64,000 nucleotides of DNA from JBHJHP01 sp042219825 (GCF_042219825.1 NZ_JBHJHQ010000002.1:124001-188000), one strand, 5' to 3'. Positions 34,592-43,132 are shown, counted from the first letter of the stretch. The notes: generated by a model not told the origin, from the sequence alone. Translations and numbers: made by a program.

Positions 34592-36967
34592 ATGCAAACT
34601 AGTTATTTTAAAGCCGGAAATGCAAAATTAAAAACTATACTTTTCCTGGCAATTGTCTTATTATCGGTTCAGACCGGAACCAATGTGTTCTCACAACAAA
34701 GTAGTCAAACTAATCCAAGACAAACCCAGTCATTCGATGCAGACTGGTCGTTCCATTTGGGTGACGTTGAGGGTGCAGAAAATCCAAAATTTAAGGATAA
34801 GGACTGGCGCTTGCTTGATGTTCCTCATGACTGGAGCATAGAAGGAGAGGTAAGCCGCGATAATCCAACCGGTCGGGGTGGCGGATTTTTTCCTGCAGGT
34901 ATTGGCTGGTACCGAAAAGCATTTACACTGCCTAAAGAGGATCAGGATAAAAACGTGTTTATTCAGTTCGATGGTGTCATGGCAAACAGCCAAGTATGGA
35001 TCAATGGGCATTTGCTGGGTAAGCGTCCGAATGGATACGTGAGTTTTAGTTATGAGCTGACAGATTATCTGAATTACGGGAAAAAGGAAAATGTGATTGC
35101 TGTAAAAGCGGATAATTCCATACAGCCGGCATCCCGTTGGTACACCGGTGCAGGAATTTACCGTCATGTAAACCTGGTTATAACAGATCCGGTGTATATA
35201 CCGCAATGGGGCGTTTATATTACAACACCAAAAATCAGTGCTGATAAAGCAATAGTTACGATTGAAACCAAAATCTCAAACACGTCAACCTCTGATGAAG
35301 CAATAAAAGTTGTGACTTCAATAATTGATCCCAACGGTAAAACAGTTGGGTCAGCCGAAAATACGCAAACCATTAAATCAGGAGACGCAACAAACATCAG
35401 CAGTGAGGTTACGGTTGCTGATCCGCAACGTTGGGATGTAAAAAGTCCTGAATTGTACAAAGCTGTTACTTCTGTTTATAAAGGAGATAAACTGGTTGAT
35501 GAAGTATCAAATACATTTGGAATACGTGAATTTCATTTTGAGGCAGCTACCGGATTCTGGCTCAACGGAAAAAATATTAAAATAAAAGGTGTGGCCTTAC
35601 ATGCAGATGGTGGCGCTCTGGGGGCAGCAGTACCGTTAACCACATGGAGGCTCCGGTTTGAAACGCTTAAAAAGCTGGGCGTAAACGCCATAAGAACGGC
35701 ACATAATCCATTTGCTCCGGAATTCTATGATCTGTGCGATGAGATGGGATTTCTGGTTATGGACGAGACATTCGATACCTGGCGGGCAGCTAAGAACCAT
35801 GCGGAAAAAGGATATAACTTATTTTTTAATGACTGGTGGAAAGCTGATACCCGCGATGTTGTACTACGTGACCGGAATCATCCTTCCATTTTTATCTACA
35901 GTGTGGGAAATGAGATCCGTGATAACCTGAACAATGAGCAGGGTTTTTCTACGTATAAAAAAATGCAGGATCTGGTACACGAAATTGCACCTGGCAGTTT
36001 GGTTACGATGGCTTTGTTCCGTCCAAATTCTTCCGGTGTCTATCAAAACGGATTTGCTGATATGATGGATATTGTAGGGCAGAATTATCGTGAGAAGGAA
36101 TTGGTACAGGCACACCTGGATAAACCGGAACGTAAGGTTCTGGGAACAGAAAACGGACATACACGTGAGGCCTGGCTGACACTGAGAGATAATCCGTTTA
36201 TGTCAGGACAATTCTTATGGACAGGTATAGATTATCTTGGTGAAGCCAACTGGCCGGCAATATCCCATCATTTTGGATTGCTGGATCGCCTGGGAAATGA
36301 GACCACACTGGCATATCAGCGTCAGAGCTGGTGGGGTGAAGAACCTTATGTGCATTTGGTGCGCAGTGCTTTTAATGCAGGCAATGGCCCGCTTGTTTCA
36401 AACTGGAGTCCTGCTGATGAAGATACCTATGATGTGGCTGAAGTGGAGGTCTATGCCAATACGCAGGAAGTGGAGATTTTCCTGAATGGAACATCAAGAG
36501 GCGTTTTCTCTGTTCCTGAAAATGCTGCTCCGGTGAAAGCTAAATTTACCTTTGAGCCGGGAACCATAAAAGTGGTGGGGCGAAATGACGGTAAGGATGT
36601 TACTGTTCATGAAATGAAGACGGCTGGTGATCCACTTAAAATTAAGCTGACTGCGAGCAGCAATACACTATCTGACAATTTTGACGATGTGGTGTATGTT
36701 ACGGCAGAAATAGTAGATGAAAACGGAGTATCCTGCCCAAACAGTGATAACATGCTTTCATTTACGGTAGCAGGACCCGGTTCTGTTATTGCTGTTGATA
36801 ATGCTGATCTGGAGACACATATTCCTTTTTTTGAATCCAGTCGCAGGGTCCTGAATGGAAGTTGTACGGCAATCGTACGTGCTGAAGCGGACTCAGGTGA
36901 AATTACAGTAAATGTACAGGCTGATGGACTGGAACAGGGCGCAGTAACGCTGAAAATTAAAAACTGA
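34592..36967 (+). CDS. GH2 beta-galactosidase
   Basis: A 791-residue secreted GH2 enzyme with a signal peptide (cleavage near NVFSQ). Domains: sugar-binding jelly roll (residues ~45-210, with WYRKAF and VMANSQVWINGHLLGKRPNG), Ig-like domain, and TIM barrel beginning with IKGVALHADGGALGAAVP, INAIRTAHNP being the related family motif seen here as VNAIRTAHNP. Acid/base Glu441 is in SVGNEIRDN and nucleophile Glu520 in LGTENGHTREAW. The C-terminus contains extra Ig-like GH2 domains. It is not closely related to the two GH2 lipoproteins upstream and is closer to typical beta-galactosidases. It is the first gene of a block with two PL11 lyases. Confidence 0.92.
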   Translation: MQTSYFKAGNAKLKTILFLAIVLLSVQTGTNVFSQQSSQTNPRQTQSFDADWSFHLGDVEGAENPKFKDKDWRLLDVPHDWSIEGEVSRDNPTGRGGGFFPAGIGWYRKAFTLPKEDQDKNVFIQFDGVMANSQVWINGHLLGKRPNGYVSFSYELTDYLNYGKKENVIAVKADNSIQPASRWYTGAGIYRHVNLVITDPVYIPQWGVYITTPKISADKAIVTIETKISNTSTSDEAIKVVTSIIDPNGKTVGSAENTQTIKSGDATNISSEVTVADPQRWDVKSPELYKAVTSVYKGDKLVDEVSNTFGIREFHFEAATGFWLNGKNIKIKGVALHADGGALGAAVPLTTWRLRFETLKKLGVNAIRTAHNPFAPEFYDLCDEMGFLVMDETFDTWRAAKNHAEKGYNLFFNDWWKADTRDVVLRDRNHPSIFIYSVGNEIRDNLNNEQGFSTYKKMQDLVHEIAPGSLVTMALFRPNSSGVYQNGFADMMDIVGQNYREKELVQAHLDKPERKVLGTENGHTREAWLTLRDNPFMSGQFLWTGIDYLGEANWPAISHHFGLLDRLGNETTLAYQRQSWWGEEPYVHLVRSAFNAGNGPLVSNWSPADEDTYDVAEVEVYANTQEVEIFLNGTSRGVFSVPENAAPVKAKFTFEPGTIKVVGRNDGKDVTVHEMKTAGDPLKIKLTASSNTLSDNFDDVVYVTAEIVDENGVSCPNSDNMLSFTVAGPGSVIAVDNADLETHIPFFESSRRVLNGSCTAIVRAEADSGEITVNVQADGLEQGAVTLKIKN

Positions 36968-36977
36968 TTTAAACGAC

Positions 36978-38804
36978 ATGTTAAAGCATACTATTCTTTT
37001 CTCTCTGTTAATACTTTCTCAGGGTTTGTTATTTAATCTGAATGCACAGCGTCATCTGGAAAGGCTGGACCGTGGAATGGTGGCCATACCTGCAGGGGAA
37101 GATTCTGTTTTTATTAGCTGGCGTTTGTTAAATTCCGACCCTGAACAGGCAACATTTAACCTCTATAGGGATGGAAAACTTCTAAATACAAAACCTCTTT
37201 CCGTTACAAATTTTACAGATGACAAGGCGACTGATGATGCACAATATGTGTTAAGGCCAATTCAGGATAAGAAAGAAACAGATGAAAGTAGTACCTGTAA
37301 ACCTTGGGATAAGCCCTATTGGGAGATTCCTTTGCAGACACCTTACCGGTATTCTCCAAATGATGCATCCGTAGCTGATCTGGATGGTGATGGGCAATAT
37401 GAACTGGTGATCCACATGACAGGGCGGGGACATGATAACTCGCATCTTGGCTTAACATCTGATCCAATATTCCAGGCTTACGAAATGGATGGGACCTTAT
37501 TGTGGACCATTAATCTTGGCAAAAATATCAGGGAAGGAGCGCATTATACACAATTTATGGTATACGATCTGGATGGTGACGGGAAAGCTGAAATTGCCAT
37601 GAAAACTGCTGATGGTACCACGGATGGTACAGGTAACGTTATTGGCGATCCGGATGCTGACTGGGTGGACCGAAATCAACAAAGCAGGACATTTGGTAAG
37701 ATAGTAACAGGACCCGAATACTTCACCATTTTTGAGGGAGCAACAGGAAAAGAACTGGCAACAACCGATTATGTACCCGGCAGAGGTAATCTTGGTGGCT
37801 GGGGAGGTATTGGAGGTAATGGTCAGAATGATTATACTGCTAACAGGGCGGACCGTTTTCTGGCAGCCGTAGCATATCTGGATGGAAAACTTCCAAGTGT
37901 GATTATGTGCCGGGGATACTATGGACGATCTGTCTTAGCAGCGTGGGATTGGAGGGATGGCAAACTCTCTCAGCGGTGGGTATTTGACAGCTCAAAGCCG
38001 GGACTGGAGTTATTCAGCGGTCAGGGAAATCATAATATAAATGTGGCTGATGTGGATAATGACGGAAAAGATGAGATAATTTACGGTGCCATGGTTGTAG
38101 ATGATAATGGGACAGGAATATTCAGTACAGGGCTTCGGCATGGTGATGCACTGTATGTAGGAGATCTGGTTCCTCAAAGACCGGGAATGGAAGTGTGGGG
38201 ACCGCATGAAAATGAGGAACCTGTAAAAGGCTATGAAAATGGGTACGGTGAAGCATTGTATGATGCCCTGACTGGCGAGATTATTTGGGGAAAGAATCCC
38301 GGATGGGATGTTGGCAGAGCCTGTGCCGCTGATATTGATCCCAGGTACGAAGGATTTGAGTTCTGGACAAATGTAGATGGTTTGTTCGATGCAAAAGGAA
38401 ACGATATAGGACCCAAGCCCAGAAGTACAAATTTTGTGATCTGGTGGGATGGGGATCTTTTACGTGAATTGCTGGATAGAAACAGAATTACAAAATGGGA
38501 CTGGGAACAGAACAAGGAGAAAATTCTCCTGCAGGATTATGAATGCAATTCCAATAATGGCTCAAAGGCTACACCGGTGTTGAGCGCTGATTTGTTTGGC
38601 GACTGGCGGGAAGAGGTGATCTGGAGGACACGTGATAATCAGAAAATCAGGATTTACTCAACGATATATCCAACGGATTATCGCTATGTGACATTAATGC
38701 AGGATCCACAATACCGGCTTAGTATTGCCTGGCAAAATGTTGGGTATAATCAACCGCCTAATACAGGTTTTTATATTGGAGAGAGTACATTTCCAAAGCA
38801 GTAG
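36978..38804 (+). CDS. PL11 rhamnogalacturonan lyase
   Basis: A 608-residue secreted lyase with a signal peptide ending in LNAQ. The PL11 fold is an N-terminal beta-sandwich (RHLERLDRGMVAI, FISWRLLNSDP, FNLYRDG) followed by an eight-bladed propeller with repeated Asp-rich calcium loops such as DLDGDGQYELV, DLDGDGKAEIAMKTADG, DVDNDGKDEI and DIDPRYEGFE. It cleaves the alternating rhamnose-galacturonate backbone of RG-I by beta-elimination. Length fits the family (~600). The next gene is a paralogue; such pairs are often one endo- and one exo-acting lyase, as with YesW and YesX of Bacillus. Which is which cannot be told here. Confidence 0.95.
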   Translation: MLKHTILFSLLILSQGLLFNLNAQRHLERLDRGMVAIPAGEDSVFISWRLLNSDPEQATFNLYRDGKLLNTKPLSVTNFTDDKATDDAQYVLRPIQDKKETDESSTCKPWDKPYWEIPLQTPYRYSPNDASVADLDGDGQYELVIHMTGRGHDNSHLGLTSDPIFQAYEMDGTLLWTINLGKNIREGAHYTQFMVYDLDGDGKAEIAMKTADGTTDGTGNVIGDPDADWVDRNQQSRTFGKIVTGPEYFTIFEGATGKELATTDYVPGRGNLGGWGGIGGNGQNDYTANRADRFLAAVAYLDGKLPSVIMCRGYYGRSVLAAWDWRDGKLSQRWVFDSSKPGLELFSGQGNHNINVADVDNDGKDEIIYGAMVVDDNGTGIFSTGLRHGDALYVGDLVPQRPGMEVWGPHENEEPVKGYENGYGEALYDALTGEIIWGKNPGWDVGRACAADIDPRYEGFEFWTNVDGLFDAKGNDIGPKPRSTNFVIWWDGDLLRELLDRNRITKWDWEQNKEKILLQDYECNSNNGSKATPVLSADLFGDWREEVIWRTRDNQKIRIYSTIYPTDYRYVTLMQDPQYRLSIAWQNVGYNQPPNTGFYIGESTFPKQ

Positions 38805-38819
38805 TTTTATAAGGTTATC

Positions 38820-40703
38820 ATGAGACGCATATCTGCATTTCTTTCGTTTTTCATTTTGTTGTCTTTATTCCGGTTTGAGTTACAGGCAGAACGACTTATG
38901 GAGAATATGGACCGGGGAGTTGTTGTTGTACGTACATCACCTGATTCTGCATTTATCAGCTGGCGCTTACTGAAATCGGATGCTGATGCTATTTCGTTTG
39001 ATGTTTACAGATCTGATAGTCATAATAACACCATAAAACTTAATCCATCACCTGTCAGCAAGGTTACTTTTTTTATTGATCATACATGCCGCTTATCTGA
39101 AACCTACATTTATTCAATAGTTAAGTCAGGCATAAAACCGTTCGAAAAATCAGGAAGCAACTTTACTTTGAAGGCAGATACCGTTGTTAAACAATATCTG
39201 ACCGTGCCGCTTCAGATACCTCCTTCAACAATTATCAATGGAGGAGAAAACACATATTCAGCTAACGATGCCTCAGTAGCAGATTTGGATGGAGATGGAA
39301 AGTACGAGATAATTCTGAAGTGGCAGCCTTCTTTTGTAAGGAATCCACCGCAAAGAGGACTGACCGGCGAACAGATCATTGATGCCTACAAGATGGATGG
39401 CACCATGCTATGGCGAATTAATCTTGGGAAAAATATACGTTCCGGAGCAGCATATACCCAGTTTCTGGTTTATGATTTTGATGGAGACGGATGTGCCGAA
39501 ATGATATGTAAAACGGCAGATGGCACAGTCGACGGACAGGGGAATGTAATTGGTGACCCGAAAAAGGACTGGCGAACGCTGGACGGGAATTCTCCGATGT
39601 ATGGTAAAATTGTAAACGGGCCGGAATATCTGACTATTTTTGATGGGAAAACCGGACGTGCTTTAGCAACAGAAAACTATCTGCCTGATCGTTACCCGAT
39701 TGATGGTTGGGGAGGCATAGGAGGAAACGGCAATAATGATAGTGTTGGAAGCAGGGCTGACCGTTTTTCTGCAGGTGTGGCTTATCCGGACGGTCATCTG
39801 CCAAGTGCCGTTTTTGTACGCGGGTGGTATGGCCGGACTGCTGTTGCAGCCTGGGATTACAGAAATGGTAAGTTAACCTCACGTTGGGTATTTGATTCAA
39901 AAGATGCAGAAAATCCGTATTCCGGACAAGGCAATCATTCGGTAAGTGTGGGTGATTTTGATAATGATGGGAAGGATGAATTTTGTGTGGGAGCTATGAC
40001 GGTGGATGATAACGGGCAGGGACTTTACACCACGGGTTTGCGTCATGGAGATGCTCTGCATATTTCTGATCTGGATCCGGAAAGGCCCGGGCAGGAGGTA
40101 TTTGGGATTCACGAAAATGAAGGGAAAACTGTTGCCCTGCAAACACCGGGTGTTGCTATGTTTGATGCAGCTACCGGAGAAATTCTTTGGAGCGTTGGTC
40201 CCGGAGTTGACGTAGGCAGAGGTGTCGCTGCAGATATTGATCCCCGCTATCCCGGATGCGAAAACTGGGGTGGTCCGGGTGGATTACGTGATGTACATGG
40301 CGAAACAATTTCTGAAAGAGGGCCACGATCAACAAATTTTGTGATCTGGTGGGATGGGGACCTAACGCGTGAGTTACTGGACAGAAACCAGATTGATAAA
40401 TGGGACTGGGAAAATTCCACAACCATTAATTTATTAACAGCCGGAGAATGTGTCTCCAATAACGGAACCAAGGCAACACCTTGTTTAAGTGGGGATATAT
40501 TGGGAGACTGGCGTGAAGAGGTGATATGGCGAACCGCAGATAATACAGAATTACATATTTATTCAACTACGATTCCAACCGACTACAGATTTGTAACACT
40601 GATGCAGGATCCGCAATACCGGTTGAGCATAGCGTGGCAAAATACAGCCTACAACCAGCCACCACATCCCGGGTTTTATTTAGGGAGTGGAATGAAAAAG
40701 TAA
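38820..40703 (+). CDS. PL11 rhamnogalacturonan lyase, second paralogue
   Basis: A 627-residue PL11 protein with a signal peptide ending in ELQA, 15 bp after the first PL11 gene. It shares the RLMENMDRGVVVV start, FISWRLLKSDADA and the propeller calcium loops (DLDGDGKYEI, DFDGDGCAEMICKTADG, DFDNDGKDEF). It has an extra ~15 residues around YSANDASVADL (NGGENTY) and in the loop RNPPQRGLTGEQIID, which replaces GRGHDNSHLGL of the first. Loop differences near the active cleft are what separates endo- from exo-acting PL11 enzymes, so the two probably differ in mode. It is the last gene of the polysaccharide locus. Confidence 0.95.
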   Translation: MRRISAFLSFFILLSLFRFELQAERLMENMDRGVVVVRTSPDSAFISWRLLKSDADAISFDVYRSDSHNNTIKLNPSPVSKVTFFIDHTCRLSETYIYSIVKSGIKPFEKSGSNFTLKADTVVKQYLTVPLQIPPSTIINGGENTYSANDASVADLDGDGKYEIILKWQPSFVRNPPQRGLTGEQIIDAYKMDGTMLWRINLGKNIRSGAAYTQFLVYDFDGDGCAEMICKTADGTVDGQGNVIGDPKKDWRTLDGNSPMYGKIVNGPEYLTIFDGKTGRALATENYLPDRYPIDGWGGIGGNGNNDSVGSRADRFSAGVAYPDGHLPSAVFVRGWYGRTAVAAWDYRNGKLTSRWVFDSKDAENPYSGQGNHSVSVGDFDNDGKDEFCVGAMTVDDNGQGLYTTGLRHGDALHISDLDPERPGQEVFGIHENEGKTVALQTPGVAMFDAATGEILWSVGPGVDVGRGVAADIDPRYPGCENWGGPGGLRDVHGETISERGPRSTNFVIWWDGDLTRELLDRNQIDKWDWENSTTINLLTAGECVSNNGTKATPCLSGDILGDWREEVIWRTADNTELHIYSTTIPTDYRFVTLMQDPQYRLSIAWQNTAYNQPPHPGFYLGSGMKK

Positions 40704-40766
40704 GATTAAACTGTATTCTTATTTTTCAGATATTCAAAGTAAGACTCATAGCTTTATTACGGTTAA

Positions 40767-40829
40767 CGATGTCCTCTTGTTTCAAAAGGAGGTGTCATCC
40801 CAATGCATATCGGGATGACGGAGGATTTC
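40767..40829 (+). repeat. 63-bp palindromic element, copy A (left flank of DUF559 gene)
   Basis: It starts CGATGTCCTC and ends CGGAGGATTTC. Inside are two hairpins: a weak first one ending AAAAGGAGGTG, and TCATCCC with GGGATGA around a short loop. The final GGAGGAT can also pair with the first TCCTC. It is identical to copy B (41312-41374) except for two bases in the first arm. Confidence 0.85.
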
Positions 40830-40843
40830 CGTTACAATAGTTT

Positions 40844-40873
40844 TTGAAAAGGGTCCAGGTATTCATACCTTTG
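40844..40873 (+). promoter_or_regulatory. Bacteroidota promoter for DUF559 gene
   Basis: TTG at 40844-40846, a 19-bp spacer and TACCTTTG at 40866-40873 form a near-ideal Bacteroidota promoter. It sits between palindromic copy A and the DUF559 start codon (16 bp downstream), so the gene carries its own promoter within the repeat-bounded unit. Confidence 0.65.
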
Positions 40874-40889
40874 AACAAACCCTGAACAA

Positions 40890-41264
40890 ATGAAACTAAA
40901 TTACAATCAGCACAATAAAGATTTTGCGCGGGAGAGCAGAAAACTGGGCACAATGGGAGAAGCTATTCTCTGGAGAGATTTACTAAAGGCAAAACAATTA
41001 AACGGATATCAGTTTAACCGGCAGTACAAAATTGGAAACTATATTGTAGATTTTATTTGCCGGAAACTAAACCTGATCATTGAGGTGGATGGTAGTTCTC
41101 ACAAAACCAATGGCCCTGAAGATTACGACCGTGAAAAGTGGTTGACAGAATTGGGATATACTGTTTTGAGATTTTCAGAAAATGAAGTAATCTACAATCT
41201 TAATTATGTGGCGATGGATATTCAGAATATGGTAGAAAAACTGGAAGAGGAACCTGATGTTTGA
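40890..41264 (+). CDS. DUF559 (Vsr/PD-(D/E)xK-like) endonuclease-domain protein
   Basis: A 124-residue protein of the DUF559 family, related to very-short-patch-repair-type endonucleases. Family landmarks: Glu24 in the first helix (GEAILWRDLLKAKQ), the FNRQYKIGNYIVDF strand pair with Asp54, IIEVDGSSH with Glu65 and Asp67 (the PD-(D/E)xK core), and the closing GYTVLRFSENEV. The gene is bounded by two nearly identical 63-bp palindromic elements with its own promoter between. It is not related in function to the polysaccharide genes on its left. A role in movement or maintenance of the flanking repeats is a hypothesis. The family call is strong; the function is unknown. Confidence 0.88.
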   Translation: MKLNYNQHNKDFARESRKLGTMGEAILWRDLLKAKQLNGYQFNRQYKIGNYIVDFICRKLNLIIEVDGSSHKTNGPEDYDREKWLTELGYTVLRFSENEVIYNLNYVAMDIQNMVEKLEEEPDV

Positions 41265-41311
41265 TAAATCCTCAGCCTTACTTTGATAGGACCACAGTAG
41301 ATAGACCGTCA

Positions 41312-41374
41312 CGATGTCCTCCTTTTTCAAAAGGAGGTGTCATCCCAATGCATATCGGGATGACGGAGGATTTC
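41312..41374 (+). repeat. 63-bp palindromic element, copy B (right flank of DUF559 gene)
   Basis: A direct copy of element A, 61 of 63 bases identical, 48 bp after the DUF559 stop. The two differences fall in the first arm, where copy B has the better stem: TCCTCCTTTT pairs with AAAAGGAGG. The distance between the starts of copies A and B is 545 bp. The rest of the 302-bp gap (41265-41566) holds a heptamer repeat and AT-rich leader sequence. Confidence 0.85.
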
Positions 41375-41408
41375 ATTACTTAAAAACTACAAGCGCCACA
41401 AAACCAAG

Positions 41409-41436
41409 TCTTATATCTTATGTCTTATTTCTAAAC
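41409..41436 (+). repeat. degenerate heptanucleotide repeat (TCTTANN)
   Basis: Units TCTTATA, TCTTATG, TCTTATT and a decayed TCTAAAC follow in exact 7-bp phase, 34 bp right of palindromic copy B. It has the same register and base pattern as the tract at 34344-34385. Confidence 0.6.
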
Positions 41437-41566
41437 CCTTGCTTAATTCCCCTCAATTCCATACCTTTAATCCACCAAAATTGAAATGAGCCTGATTTGA
41501 ACAGTAAGTACATATTTAAAAGAAATTACTTTACAAAAATAAAACTTTCTACCTATAACTTTATCT

Positions 41567-42583
41567 ATGGAAAAAAATGACAAAATTTTAAAATTTAAGA
41601 GAAGAGTAAATAATCTTTTCCCTGGCATTAATTTTAGTCAGTTCCGTAATGGACATGTTGAGGAGGGAAGAGAGGTATGGACAAGAAATCATTATACTAT
41701 ACCATCTGAAAATCTGAATCTTATTGGTAGCCCTTATTACTATGAACAAAAACAAGTTGTACATTTTACGAATATATTCGCACTGAATTCTATTCTTCAG
41801 GAAAAAGCAATTCGTTTATATAATTTACACAATTTAAATGATCCTCGTGAATTTACTTTTGCCAGTAAAATATTTGATTTGAGTGATTCTGTTATCAAAG
41901 ATGCTAAGGATAATCTTTTCATTTTTTCATTTTGTGAGGAAAATATATTAAATAATTCATCTGATGAGTTCAATATGTGGAGACTTTATGGAAAGAATGG
42001 GAAAGGAGTTGCTTTAGTTTTCTCAGTTCAAAATAGTTTAGATGAATGGAATGATTTTCATTTAAGTAAAGTGAGTTATGGAGTTGACCAAAGAAGAAAG
42101 TTTATGCAATTACTTAGATTCCTAAATGCAAATGTTAATCAAGAACCTTTTATTGATGTTGATTTTGGAAAATTGTATGCATTTCATAAATCGAAAATGT
42201 TTAGTATAGAAAAGGAAGTTCGTTTGGTATTTGATAGAAGAGAAATGCGTTCAGGAGCAATTAATAGGACTGTTACTTTAAAGAATGAACCAATATTCCC
42301 GATTATTAAATCTGATTTATACAAAATAATTGAAAATAAAAATAACATTCGATATTTAAGATTACCAATCTATTTTACTTCCAATAAAAGTAACGATTAT
42401 GAAGTACCACTACTTAAAATTGAAAAGATTATTGTTGGATATAACTATATCGATGAGGTAAAAAGTATAAAATCAAACTTATTTGAGATTTGTAATGAAC
42501 AGTTAGGTTATACTCCAGAAATAGAACAAACTAGAATTAAAAATCTATATTGGGATATTGATACCAAAAAACTAAAAAAATAA
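41567..42583 (+). CDS. DUF2971-domain protein
   Basis: A 338-residue protein with the DUF2971 pattern: VVHFTNIFALNSILQEKAIRLYN, LNDPREF, then FIFSFCEENILNN, FNMWRLYGKNGKGVALVF, and a later KEVRLVF. There is no signal peptide. The family is widespread and found in accessory regions, sometimes near defence genes; no biochemical function is established to my knowledge. The gene is clearly more AT-rich than its neighbours and rich in Asn, Lys, Phe and Ile, and it lies between palindromic elements, which suggests horizontal acquisition. It has no nearby partner gene that would reveal its role. Confidence 0.85.
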   Translation: MEKNDKILKFKRRVNNLFPGINFSQFRNGHVEEGREVWTRNHYTIPSENLNLIGSPYYYEQKQVVHFTNIFALNSILQEKAIRLYNLHNLNDPREFTFASKIFDLSDSVIKDAKDNLFIFSFCEENILNNSSDEFNMWRLYGKNGKGVALVFSVQNSLDEWNDFHLSKVSYGVDQRRKFMQLLRFLNANVNQEPFIDVDFGKLYAFHKSKMFSIEKEVRLVFDRREMRSGAINRTVTLKNEPIFPIIKSDLYKIIENKNNIRYLRLPIYFTSNKSNDYEVPLLKIEKIIVGYNYIDEVKSIKSNLFEICNEQLGYTPEIEQTRIKNLYWDIDTKKLKK

Positions 42584-42713
42584 AATTTGAACTATTTCAA
42601 ATTTAATATAGTTTAAGGATTTTAATTCTTTGATAAACAGAGTTTTGTTTGTTAATATCTATTCAATTTCTAGTGATTTTAAGCCATTGCTTGTCATTCT
42701 AGCTTTAATGCCT

Positions 42714-42762
42714 AAATCCTCCGTCCCGATAAATCGGGACACCTCCTTTTCCAAAGGAGGAC
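42714..42762 (-). repeat. palindromic element, copy C (inverted orientation)
   Basis: It belongs to the same family as copies A and B but lies on the opposite strand. Read on the minus strand it runs GTCCTCC, AAAAGGAGGTG, hairpin GTCCCGA/TCGGGAC, then GGAGGATTT. The second hairpin differs in sequence from A/B but keeps its pairing, so structure is conserved rather than sequence. Confidence 0.75.
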
Positions 42763-42784
42763 GGCCTATAGCAAATTGATATCA

Positions 42785-42874
42785 CGCTGTCCCCCTTTTG
42801 CTTACTGAGTAGCGAAGCGTATCGAAGTAAAAAGGGGGTGCCAATTGGCTTTGACAATTGGTGGGGGATTTTAT
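42785..42874 (+). repeat. palindromic element, divergent copy D
   Basis: The layout is the same as copies A and B with changed arms: CGCTGTCCCCCTTTT, an enlarged first loop, AAAAGGGGGTG, second hairpin CCAATTG/CAATTGG, then GGGGGATTTT. Relative to A/B the arm CCTCC became CCCCC while the matching GGAGG became GGGGG at both partner positions. That is compensatory change supporting a real paired structure. Confidence 0.65.
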
Positions 42875-43084
42875 TAAAGATTCTATAAAAATCTCTGTCC
42901 CAATAAACCGGGATATTTTCTTTCACGTTGCGCATGGCTATATTTTCAGAGATACATGTTTAAACTCATGAAATTTGAGACATGGTATTTATGAATGACG
43001 CATCCCAGGTATTTGAGCATTAGAGGAAAAAGATTAATTAATTGTTGTTTTCCAACAATAGACTTATATTTCCGGTTATATCTA

Positions 43085-43119
43085 AGTTATAGGTATAACT
43101 AATGCTGGCATTCTTGCCA
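43085..43119 (+). promoter_or_regulatory. two inverted repeats upstream of the Crp/Fnr gene
   Basis: AGTTATA (43085-43091), GG, TATAACT (43094-43100) is a perfect 7-bp dyad. TGGCA (43106-43110) and TGCCA (43115-43119) form a second dyad with a 4-bp centre. Both lie within 50 bp of the start codon and could bind the encoded regulator or another dimeric protein. No binding data can be read from the sequence. Confidence 0.4.
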
Positions 43120-43132
43120 TAAAAGCGGAATT

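Larger units (their letters stand above)
42584..43132. other. 549-bp intergenic region with palindromic elements and inverted repeats
   Basis: No coding sequence is supported here. The left part is AT-rich spacer after the DUF2971 gene. The centre holds two palindromic elements (42714-42762 and 42785-42874) and a decayed arm near 42898-42914 (TCCC and CCGGGA around AATAAA). The right part, before the Crp/Fnr gene, has two short perfect inverted repeats that could be regulatory sites. Confidence 0.7.
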
